From positions 1-7,183 of the forward strand of contig JAZLIT010000058.1 in the NCBI GenBank assembly GCA_045617525.1: DNA of 7,183 bases, in the 5' to 3' direction. Every line of letters begins with the position of its first letter. Within the stretch, counting starts at the first letter, position 1. Below, piece after piece: positions 1-5,190 of the stretch. Under the pieces are notes generated by a model. The model searched no databases and was not told the DNA's origin. It worked only from the letters and a program-made list of their open reading frames with translations. This DNA is from JAZLIT01 sp045617525. Its GTDB lineage: Bacteria > Bacillota > Bacilli > Bacillales_A > Planococcaceae. The position numbers and the translations under genes were made by a program.

Positions 1-53
1 ATATCATATGAAATGAATAAGGGATGGATTACGCTTGTTTTTTTTATAAGACC

Positions 54-67
54 TGGAATACCCACAC
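54..67. repeat. Possible terminal inverted repeat of the degraded IS3-family element
   Basis: The bases TGGAATACCCACAC begin with TG and lie about 30 bp beyond the stop codon of the transposase remnant, which is where an IS3-family right end would be expected. The opposite end is not in the window, so no inverted pair can be shown. The call is inferred from position and the terminal TG only. Confidence 0.25.
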
Positions 68-94
68 AAAATAGTACAATATTTATAAGGACTG

Positions 95-241
95 TTACTT
101 AAATGCTGCTGGCGTAAGATATCCAAGCGTTTGGTGAATTCGAATATTGTTAAACCAGTTTACGTAATCCCGAAGTTCAAGTTCGAGCTGTTCAAGTGAA
201 TCATAGGTCATCTGGTACACAAATTCAATTTTAAAACTATA
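95..241 (-). pseudogene. IS3-family transposase (OrfB, DDE integrase) C-terminal remnant
   Basis: Read on the minus strand, this stretch encodes the last ~45 residues of an IS3-family transposase and ends at TAA (95-97). It contains EFVYQM, then DYVNWFNNIRIHQTLGYLTP and AAFK at the terminus. This matches the conserved end of OrfB proteins, where a Y-N-x-x-R-x-H-x-x-L-G-x-x-(T/S)-P block follows the catalytic glutamate helix. The D, D and E catalytic residues would lie upstream and are missing: an in-frame stop sits at 242-244 and nothing beyond about 235 resembles a transposase. The fragment is about one sixth of a normal OrfB and cannot be active. It marks a past insertion followed by deletion, next to the broken start of the Rhs gene. 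The subgroup (IS150-like) is a guess. Confidence 0.85.
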
Positions 242-247
242 TTAAAG

Positions 248-286
248 AAACGAGGAATAAAAGATATTTTCTTTTGTTGCTCGTTT
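248..286. terminator. Long imperfect hairpin, terminator-like
   Basis: AAACGAG (248-254) pairs with CTCGTTT (280-286), and AATAAAAG (256-263) pairs with CTTTTGTT (271-278) with one G-T pair. A single G/G mismatch (255/279) separates the two helices, and the loop is seven bases (264-270). The T-rich sequence that follows (TTTGTATTT) resembles a weak rho-independent terminator on the plus strand, and A-rich sequence on the other side allows bidirectional action. It sits between the IS remnant and the Rhs remnant, so it may instead be part of a lost element. Confidence 0.45.
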
Positions 287-366
287 TGTATTTACTCATT
301 CAAACTATTTCTTACAAGTGTATAAATGGTGATTTTTCAATCGATGTTCGGTATCTATATACATAG

Positions 367-1350
367 AATGCATTTGACCAACTAAAAGGTGTGAAGAGTG
401 CAACCGATACCACATACACATACGATGAAAATGGTCGTCGTGTGTATAGTAAAGTAGGCAGTATCGAAACCTATTACCGTTATGACGGTACAAGTAACCA
501 GGTTTTATTTGAAGAAAATGTAAGTGGTGCTATCACAAAGGCGTACTCGTATAACGTGAACGGACATCCACTGACGATGACGTACGATGATGAAATATAT
601 TACTTCTTAACAAACTATCGTGGGGATGTATTGGCTTTAACAGATGCAAGTGGAGCAGTTGTTGCAGAGTACACATACGATGCGTGGGGGGAATATTTTA
701 TCGCAAACTGACTCAATAATTTCAAAAGAAAACCCTTATCGTTATGCAGGATATCGCTATGACGAGGAAACAAAGCTGTATTATTTAATGGCACGTTATT
801 ATAACCCAGATACTGGGGTATTCCTATCGATTGACCCAGTACGTGGGGATAAAATGGATCCCATTACAATGAACGGGTATAATTATGCGAATAATAATCC
901 TGTGATGTTTGTGGATCCGGATGGGGAATCTGCTTATTCAGTTTTTTTTAATCGATTAAAAAATGCACTATTGTACGCTATAGGTAAATGGTTGAGTTTT
1001 TATATTCCAGATAGTTTATATAAAGCTCTACAAGACGGTGTAATAGCCCCTTATCTTCTATTTGGAGAGAAAATTTTAAATGGAGTTAAATCAGGTATTA
1101 AAGCTTATGTAGAAGGAAAAAAAGCTATTCCTATTTAGTTTCTGACATAAAAAAGACAATGGCAAGTTCAAGACAAGAGCAGCAAAAGTTAATTAAACAT
1201 GCACAAAATCAAATAAGAAAATATGGCGCGAAAATGGCTAGTAAAATACTTCTTAAATCTGTTTTTACATATGTAGATGCCGGGATTATTGTTACTTATT
1301 TTGCTATTGGAGTAAAAAATAGATACGGATGGAGAAACGCATGGAAATAA
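367..1350 (+). pseudogene. Rhs/WapA-type polymorphic toxin, 3' end with toxin tail, two frameshifts
   Basis: This is the C-terminal part of a large Rhs (YD-repeat) protein of the type that displays a C-terminal toxin against neighbouring cells. Similarity starts abruptly near 367 (NAFDQLKG, after an in-frame TAG at 364-366), so the N-terminal export region and most YD repeats are missing. YD repeats (YTYDENGRRV, YRYDGTSN) are followed by the core-terminal block NPYRYAGYRYD, LYYLMARYYNPDTG and DPDG at about 897-926. Two single-base slips break the frame. An extra G in the G6 run (686-691) stops translation at 709-711; with G5 the reading is DAWGNILSQTDS and on into the core. A missing A in the A7 run (1117-1123) stops it at 1136-1138; with A8 it reads EGKKSYSYLVSDIKK and continues to TAA at 1348-1350. 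The tail after DPDG is about 140 residues, lysine-rich, with a hydrophobic stretch (VDAGIIVTYFAIGV) near its end. I recognise no known toxin family in it. Confidence 0.85.
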
Positions 1351-1637
1351 AAAAAGACAATACAGTAATACATTTATTATTCGGTAGTTATACAATCGGC
1401 TTTATTGTAGGTGGGGGAAGCATTATTATCTCTGAAACAAATAAAACTTTTGACTTTAATTTCTCAATAGGATCTTTTTTTTGTATGCTCTTTCTAGCTC
1501 CTATCATTTATTGGGTTTACCGTTTTCATGGAATGGTTTTTAATGATGCAAGTTTACCAATGAAGTTGCTTTACTTTTCATTATCTATATTAGGAATTTT
1601 CGGTGGAGGTTTATTCTTTTGGGGTTTTCTCCATTAA
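1341..1637 (+). CDS. Small three-helix membrane protein, probable immunity protein for the Rhs tail
   Basis: The protein has 98 residues from ATG at 1341. I chose this start over the in-frame ATG at 1329 because GGATGGAG (1326-1333) is a good ribosome-binding site seven bases ahead. Hydrophobic segments lie at about residues 9-31, 42-60 and 74-97, the first and last being glycine-rich, with no enzyme motif visible. The start overlaps the last codons of the repaired Rhs tail by ten bases, so translational coupling is likely. A small gene directly after an Rhs C-terminal toxin is normally its immunity gene. A membrane-embedded immunity protein would fit a toxin acting at the membrane, which agrees with the hydrophobic end of the tail. 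The role comes from position, not from recognising the family. Confidence 0.6.
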   Translation: MEIKKDNTVIHLLFGSYTIGFIVGGGSIIISETNKTFDFNFSIGSFFCMLFLAPIIYWVYRFHGMVFNDASLPMKLLYFSLSILGIFGGGLFFWGFLH

Positions 1638-1877
1638 ATAGACAATGAAATTAATTCGTCTGTTGGATTATTTGCAGAAAAAATTAAAATCGGCGTTATG
1701 GGAAGTATAAAAGAACATGCTGCACAAAAATTAAGTGCTAAAAGCTTGATTAATCAAGCTACAAGTGTTTTCAAAGGGTCAAGAAAAGAACAGCAGCAAT
1801 TGATAAAAAATATAAAAAATGTTGTAAGAAAGCATAATGCAAAATTAGCAGTTAGTCTATTTAAAGCTGGAATGTAG
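1638..1877 (+). pseudogene. Orphan Rhs toxin-tail cassette, lacking core and truncated
   Basis: An open frame without a proper start follows the immunity-gene stop directly and ends at TAG (1875-1877). It aligns without gaps to the Rhs tail just upstream once the A7 slip is repaired: 21 of 53 residues are identical by hand count from GV through AK(M/L)A. The best block is SRKEQQQLIKN here against SRQEQQKLIKH in the Rhs tail. It has no Rhs core or DPxG motif in front and no ribosome-binding site, and it breaks off at FKAG where IstB-like sequence begins. This is the pattern of displaced orphan tails downstream of active Rhs or CdiA toxin genes, which can recombine into the main gene to change its toxin. 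Its own immunity gene has been lost or never came. Confidence 0.65.
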
Positions 1878-1942
1878 GGAAAACTTTTTTAGCAATTGGT
1901 TTAGGTGTTGAAGCCATTCAGCGAGGTTTTCAAGTGTATAAG
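1868..1942 (+). pseudogene. IS21-family IstB-like ATPase fragment (Walker A region)
   Basis: In this frame the DNA reads NVGKTFLAIGLGVEAIQRG and then FQVYK. This is the phosphate-binding loop and following helix and strand of IstB/DnaC-like ATPases, which assist the IS21 transposase. The family consensus G-N-x-G-T-G-K-T-x-L-A appears shortened to NVGKT, as if two residues (TG) were deleted. Only about 25 of some 250 residues remain. The left edge cuts into the orphan toxin tail, and the right edge meets the Rep-like reading frame near 1943. It is inert and useful only as a recombination scar. Confidence 0.6.
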
Positions 1943-2804
1943 TGTTCCAGCAAAGTTTAAGAGCGTTCAAAAGCTATATAGTCATATCGAAAAGTATTTA
2001 ATCGATGTGTTAAAAGATTATGGAAGCGATCCACAGGCATCTGACATTGCCAGAGTATTAAAAGCACCATCTACTTATCATCATGTGACAGGGAAAATGG
2101 TTGAGGTACTACAATATAACGCAAATCACTATACAATGCGATTTATGCAGCAATGGTTCAATGATTCAGCTATGACCGATTATGATGAGCAAAAAATCGC
2201 TGAAAGTAAAGTGAAAAATAAACCTAAAACAAAGCGATTACAGTATTTATATAACTTTTATTCGTTAGCTATTGCTCGTAGTGAAGATTTAACAAAACTT
2301 TGTAAAATGCGTTGTTATGAGATGTCGGGATATAGAAATACATTGCTCCACATTTATGCGTACCAAATGTTTTTGATACATAACAATTATCATATCGTGC
2401 GTAGCAAGGTCGCTGACCTTAATAACAATCTAACAGACCCAATTCTAACAGCTGACCTTGTAGCCATCATCAGAACGTGTCTGAGAGCTTATGAAGAGCA
2501 TCGAGAAGATCCAACGAAAGGTTATAACTATAAAACTGAAACAATTGTTAATAAATTATCTATCACGTTGGACGAGCAACGTCAGATGAAGACGTTAATC
2601 AGTAAAGAAGTAAAGTACGAACGTAAAAACATTAAACGTCAAGAAGACCGCCGAAAAGACGGTTTAACGGCTCGTGAGCGTGCAAAACAAGAAGTTAAGT
2701 TAAAAGTTCAAGAATTAAAAAAGAACGGCTTAAAGCAGTCAGAAATTGTAATTGAGCTAGGGATTTCGCTAAGTACAGTAAAAAGAAATTGGAATTTGAA
2801 ATAG
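1905..2804 (+). pseudogene. N-terminally truncated plasmid replication protein (primase-type Rep), C-terminal part
   Basis: The open frame gives up to 299 residues, but the first ~12 are read out of frame from the IstB scrap, so the Rep-derived part starts near 1943 (VPAKFKSVQKLY). The block DPQASDIARVLKAPSTYHH (residues 42-60) followed by GKMVEVL resembles the (A/S)-D-x-A-R-V-L-R-x-P-G-T segment of archaeo-eukaryotic primase-like Rep proteins of Gram-positive plasmids; the usual glycine of the PGT motif is serine here. A basic helical stretch (about 230-265) leads to a C-terminal helix-turn-helix, LKQSEIVIELGISLSTVKR (about 276-294), plausibly for origin binding. The N-terminal part of the primase fold, including its catalytic acidic residues, is absent, and no ribosome-binding site serves the TTG at 1905. 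It is probably inactive. The call rests on motif resemblance. Confidence 0.55.
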
Positions 2805-2905
2805 GGTGTCACGAAATGGACTCTTATAAAGTGGGTGGTCGGGGGTTGTTTCCTTTTTTATCGCTAAAGGATTGTGTAGAGTAGCACTATATTATTTATG
2901 TTTTA

Positions 2906-2996
2906 GGGCGTTACGGCGCTTGCGCCAGCCCCCGTTGGGGAGCATCGCGGCGTAGCCTAACGCTGATAACTTATTTTAGAAGGATATACTACGCCG
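2906..2996. other. GC-rich structured intergenic island, candidate replication origin or structured RNA
   Basis: Bases 2906-2963 are about 72% GC by hand count in a region otherwise about one third GC. They hold nested inverted repeats: GCGTTA (2908-2913) with TAACGC (2958-2963) enclosing GGCGC-TT-GCGCC (2915-2926) and CCCC-GTT-GGGG (2930-2940), which makes a multibranched fold. CGGCGTAG (2948-2955) can instead pair with CTACGCCG (2989-2996), giving a competing structure. It lies between the Rep remnant and the next plasmid-type gene, where an origin or a structured leader would be expected. Which of these it is cannot be decided from sequence alone. Confidence 0.45.
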
Positions 2997-3059
2997 ACTG
3001 ACGAATATAACAATACTTAGTTACAGTTAAACAATAACAAGGAAAAGTGGTGGTTATAT

Positions 3060-3655
3060 ATGAACATGCCAGAATTTAAAGCACTACCTATTGAAGAACA
3101 GTTAACGAGACTTAACAAACATTTGTTAATGATTAAAGATTTACCGGGGCGACTAGAGGATAATTTTAAAAGTGGTGATTTTGAATTTAGTTATTCGTTG
3201 TTAAAGAAAGACGCTCCAAAGCTTGGTATTACTGTAGATGGCAAGAATTATGTGGCTTTTAAAACAGGTGAAGAACCACAACAAAATGATGTTAAAAAAC
3301 AACAAGAGACTAAAAAAACAATTGTTAAAACAAAACAAAATGATGTTAAAAACAATAATCTTGTTAAACAAAAACAACAAATTGTTACGGAAGAAACATT
3401 AGAATTAACAACAGAAGAAATACTTTTTGTTAAAGAGTTATTTAAAAATAAACAAGACCTTGTTAAGACTAAACAAACTTTATTTTTACCACAGTTTATG
3501 GGAGCCAAAAAAACTACTGGTATCAGTGTTTATGTGAATTATGGGGGCGTTGGAATGAGTTTAAAAAACAGTATCCAATGTATTCGGGTACTGATTTAAT
3601 GGCATTGGCGCTCGAAGAATTTATGGAAAAATATGATGAAAGTTCGGATTCGTAG
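3060..3655 (+). pseudogene. Plasmid-type DNA-binding protein with C-terminal ribbon-helix-helix, frameshifted
   Basis: ATG at 3060 has GGTGG (about 3049-3053) ahead of it. In the first frame 179 residues are read, ending at 3597-3599. The other frame reads WNEFKKQYPMYSGTDL and then MALALEEFMEKYDE from 3551 to TAG at 3653-3655, and this continues the domain much better. Joining ISVYVNY (to 3542) to WNEF needs one more or two fewer G in the run at 3543-3547. The joined end (strand ISVYVN, helix WNEFKKQYP, helix LMALALEEFMEKY) looks like a ribbon-helix-helix fold, as in plasmid copy-control or partition proteins. The middle (about 73-140) is rich in K, Q, N and T, with (I/L)VKxKQ at 88, 101 and 134 and QNDVK at 75 and 93, probably a flexible linker. 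Its place after a Rep gene suggests a plasmid maintenance role; this is inferred. Confidence 0.55.
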
Positions 3656-3720
3656 GAATTGGGATTTTTGTTAAAAGGGGTAGCATCAGATCTGTGTGCG
3701 GATTTACATAATTAAGCGCA

Positions 3721-3748
3721 ATAAAGTTCCCAAACAGCGCTTTGGGAA
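3721..3748. repeat. Hairpin repeat, copy A (ATAAAG-TTCCCAAA-N6-TTTGGGAA)
   Basis: TTCCCAAA (3727-3734) pairs perfectly with TTTGGGAA (3741-3748) around the six-base loop CAGCGC. It lies 65 bp after the stop of the ribbon-helix-helix gene and has no clear T-tract, so it is an atypical terminator. Two further copies with the same stem, the same loop length and an ATAAMG prefix occur at 4156 and 4709. Confidence 0.75.
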
Positions 3749-3833
3749 TGTTATATTTAAGATTATTTCGTATTAATAATGTTATTTAAAAATGCCACGT
3801 AAATGTAATTTTAAGCCATAGGGGGTGGACGTA

Positions 3834-4061
3834 TTGCTAAAAATACTAAGACTTGTATTATCTATCACTGTTTTAACTTTAGCAGGGTATAGTTTGATAT
3901 CTGGGAAGCACGAATTAATTTCATATATGATGTTTTTTATGGGGGCAATGTTTTTGGTTATAGGTATAGCCGAAATCAAGGAAATGCGGAAGCGAATCGG
4001 TATTTTTAATATTCTTGTTTCTATATTTGCTTTTTATGTTTTTTTGAAAGTTTATTATTAA
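3834..4061 (+). CDS. Small integral membrane protein of the YczI/DUF3953 type
   Basis: The protein has 75 residues from TTG at 3834, beginning MLKILRLVLSITVLTLAGYS. I prefer this start to the in-frame GTG at 3825 because the purine run AGGGGGTGG (3820-3828) is then a correctly spaced ribosome-binding site. Three hydrophobic segments (about 5-22, 29-46 and 55-73) have a basic loop (EIKEMRKR) between the second and third. Size, the start pattern and the central MMFF-G-xFLVIGI segment resemble the B. subtilis YczI family (DUF3953), whose function is unknown. The gene stands alone, with hairpin repeat A before it and B after it, so it is probably its own transcription unit. No enzymatic motif is visible. 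Confidence 0.7.
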   Translation: MLKILRLVLSITVLTLAGYSLISGKHELISYMMFFMGAMFLVIGIAEIKEMRKRIGIFNILVSIFAFYVFLKVYY

Positions 4062-4104
4062 ATTAAAGAGTGCGATTGTTGCATACGCTTCACCTTTCTT
4101 CTTC

Positions 4105-4123
4105 AACTAACGCTGCTTTAGTT
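4105..4123. repeat. Short inverted repeat in intergenic DNA
   Basis: AACTAA (4105-4110) and TTAGTT (4118-4123) flank the loop CGCTGCT. The surrounding stretch (4070-4140) is not coding on either strand and may belong to a dispersed intergenic repeat family, but only one copy is in the window. Confidence 0.3.
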
Positions 4124-4155
4124 CAAGTTTAATAACTTATACATAAATAAATCGA

Positions 4156-4184
4156 ATAACGTTCCCAAATGACACTTTGGGGGC
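4156..4184. repeat. Hairpin repeat, copy B (ATAACG-TTCCCAAA-N6-TTTGGGGG)
   Basis: GTTCCCAAA (4161-4169) pairs with TTTGGGGGC (4176-4184) around the six-base loop TGACAC. Two positions that are A in copies A and C are G here and still pair as G-T, so pairing is kept despite sequence change. It lies 95 bp after the YczI-like gene and 50 bp before the next gene. Confidence 0.75.
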
Positions 4185-4220
4185 ATTCAATCCAGCAGTT
4201 TAGTGAGATAAGTATCTTAA

Positions 4221-4228
4221 AAGGAGGG
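4221..4228 (+). promoter_or_regulatory. Strong ribosome-binding site fixing the GTG start at 4234
   Basis: AAGGAGGG lies five bases before GTG, a near-perfect anti-16S match with good spacing. This supports a GTG start for the membrane protein at 4234. Confidence 0.85.
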
Positions 4229-4233
4229 ATTTA

Positions 4234-4662
4234 GTGTTTAAACGAAAAATATTGGCATTTATTTGCACAGCTGTAATATCTGTACCTATTATTGGGTTGA
4301 TTTTTATGTTTATAGAAGGTAGTACATTAACTGAGTTACCTGGGTTAATTGCCTTTACTAGCATCTATGCAATTCCCGTAACCCTTTTATTTGGGATTCC
4401 TATATCAATTCTCTCGGACAAAATAAACAATCGATTTGATAGTAATAAAAGAGTACTCTATTCATTAGTTGTTCATTTATTTTTTGGCACTAGTTTTATA
4501 GTCTTGTTGATATTAATTCTTGATTCGAGGTTTATTTTGACGGATTTCAATTCCTTTGACTTATATTTCTTAGTTGCAGCCACACTTATCTCATTCATTG
4601 GCTGGGGTATGGATGAAATTTTAAGAACATATTTCAGGGGAATTCAAAAGACTTTTTATTAA
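4234..4662 (+). CDS. Four-helix integral membrane protein of unknown function
   Basis: The protein has 142 residues and starts with MFKRKILAFICTAVISVP, a basic N-terminus leading into a membrane segment. Hydrophobic segments lie at about 5-27, 36-60, 72-97 and 108-125; the linker after the second (SDKINNRFDSNKR) and the tail (RTYFRGIQK) are basic, which predicts a cytoplasmic location by the positive-inside rule. I see no transporter, enzyme or binding motif and cannot assign a family. Its start is well supported by the AAGGAGGG site. Hairpin repeats B and C flank it, so it is probably a single-gene unit and not part of an operon with the YczI-like gene. Confidence 0.8.
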   Translation: MFKRKILAFICTAVISVPIIGLIFMFIEGSTLTELPGLIAFTSIYAIPVTLLFGIPISILSDKINNRFDSNKRVLYSLVVHLFFGTSFIVLLILILDSRFILTDFNSFDLYFLVAATLISFIGWGMDEILRTYFRGIQKTFY

Positions 4663-4708
4663 ATTGATTTATATTGTGAGAATCAAAACTTATTCATTTC
4701 CATACAAA

Positions 4709-4736
4709 ATAACGTTCCCAAATCAAAGTTTGGGAA
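4709..4736. repeat. Hairpin repeat, copy C (ATAACG-TTCCCAAA-N6-TTTGGGAA)
   Basis: TTCCCAAA (4715-4722) pairs perfectly with TTTGGGAA (4729-4736) around the loop TCAAAG. It begins 46 bp after the stop of the four-helix membrane protein and runs straight into a 15-bp tandem repeat. Prefix, stem and loop length match copies A and B. Confidence 0.75.
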
Positions 4737-4772
4737 GAAACGAAAAGGGCAGAAACGAAAAGGGCAGAAACG
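4736..4772 (+). repeat. 15-bp tandem repeat, two full copies and a partial third
   Basis: AGAAACGAAAAGGGC occurs at 4736-4750 and 4751-4765, and AGAAACG recurs at 4766-4772. The third unit forms the left arm of the stem at 4757-4799. Exact head-to-tail copies suggest recent slippage duplication. Confidence 0.9.
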
Positions 4773-4799
4773 TTGTTAAAACAACGTTTCTCCCTTTTC
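4757..4799. terminator. Very stable 20-bp hairpin, bidirectional terminator candidate
   Basis: AGAAACGTTGTT (4766-4777) pairs perfectly with AACAACGTTTCT (4780-4791), separated by AA. The helix continues outward as GAAAAGGG (4757-4764) with CCCTTTTC (4792-4799), with one bulged C (4765). No immediate T-run follows on the plus strand, but the DNA is T-rich from 4811. On the minus strand the stem is followed by pyrimidine-rich DNA. It closes the small-gene region in front of the integration module. Confidence 0.6.
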
Positions 4800-4990
4800 T
4801 ATTGGTCCATTGTTTTTGCTTTTTTTATACACTTTTACTAAAAGTCAGTGTTAAAAAAGGTTTGAGTATGTTTTTGGGAAGGCTGCGGCCTTGGTTTTCT
4901 TGCATAAAATGATGCATATCCTTACCGTTGTAAATCTTGATTTAGAACCGGTTAGGTGAGATGTTTATTTTAGAATCCGGCAATAACTTT
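4800..4990. other. Intergenic stretch without recognisable gene
   Basis: I find no convincing reading frame on either strand. The 82-codon open frame that runs in from 4664 crosses the hairpins and tandem repeats and has no ribosome-binding site. A short hairpin, AAGGC-TGCG-GCCTT (4880-4893), is followed by TTTTC and could be a weak terminator. The rest is unassigned. Confidence 0.5.
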
Positions 4991-4991
4991 G

Positions 4992-5002
4992 TGGTCCCGA
5001 CT
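4992..5002 (+). other. Candidate left attachment site (copy of tRNA 3' end)
   Basis: TGGTCCCGACT is an exact direct repeat of 6743-6753, the last 11 bases of the tRNA-Val gene read in plus-strand orientation. Elements that integrate at a tRNA 3' end carry the integrase beside the intact tRNA and leave a copy of the tRNA end at the far junction, which is the geometry seen here. The repeat is short for such a site, so the match may be a decayed or partial one. Confidence 0.45.
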
Positions 5003-5064
5003 ACCGGTATCTTTAGCATTAATTAGTCTATCAAAAAAAAATTTAAAAAATATATAATAAGTAC

Positions 5065-5093
5065 TTAGAATATGAAAAGTAATAAGGTATAAT
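5065..5093 (+). promoter_or_regulatory. Sigma-A-type promoter for the excisionase-integrase leader
   Basis: TTAGAA (5065-5070) and a consensus TATAAT (5088-5093) are 17 bp apart, in an A/T-rich context with A-tracts upstream (5033-5050). Transcription would start near 5100 and pass through the hairpin at 5131-5185 before reaching the excisionase-like gene. Confidence 0.6.
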
Positions 5094-5130
5094 CTTTTCA
5101 AATTAAATATTAAATCCCATTACAAGCGAA

Positions 5131-5190
5131 AACCGCAGGGAATATAACCACTTCATTTATGTTGTGGTTATGTTCTTCTGCGGTTTTTTC
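5131..5190 (+). terminator. Strong rho-independent terminator in the xis-int leader, possible attenuator
   Basis: AACCGCAG (5131-5138) pairs with CTGCGGTT (5178-5185), GAAT (5140-5143) with GTTC (5172-5175) and ATAACCAC (5144-5151) with GTGGTTAT (5164-5171). This is about 20 bp of helix around a 12-base loop, followed by TTTTTTC and more T. It lies only about 30 bp past the predicted transcription start and ends 28 bp before the excisionase-like start. It therefore either closes a short RNA or gates readthrough into xis-int. Confidence 0.75.

Noticed and set aside
305..493. 62-codon minus-strand open frame over the Rhs start
   Set aside because: It is rich in H, Y and C, which is the usual shadow of YD-repeat coding on the other strand.
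644..1138. Open frame starting at 644 as an independent protein
   Set aside because: Its first codons overlap the Rhs frame out of register. The sequence after 692 is simply the Rhs core after the G6 slip.
1159..1350. Open frame of 63 codons that could be called a separate small gene
   Set aside because: It has no ribosome-binding site, its frame is open well upstream of the ATG, and it aligns as the continuation of the Rhs tail when the A7 run is repaired.
3248..3508. 86-codon minus-strand open frame
   Set aside because: Its run of L, F, S, C and V is the complement of the K/Q/N-rich linker on the plus strand.
4736..4772. Tandem repeats as a possible CRISPR array
   Set aside because: The units are 15 bp and contiguous with no spacers, and there are no cas genes.
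4880..4893. AAGGC-TGCG-GCCTT as a true terminator
   Set aside because: The stem is only five bp, the T-tract is interrupted, and no gene ends just upstream.
4664..4912. 82-codon plus-strand open frame
   Set aside because: It runs through hairpin C, the 15-bp tandem repeats and the 20-bp stem, has no ribosome-binding site, and its repeats of GRNEK come only from the DNA repeats.
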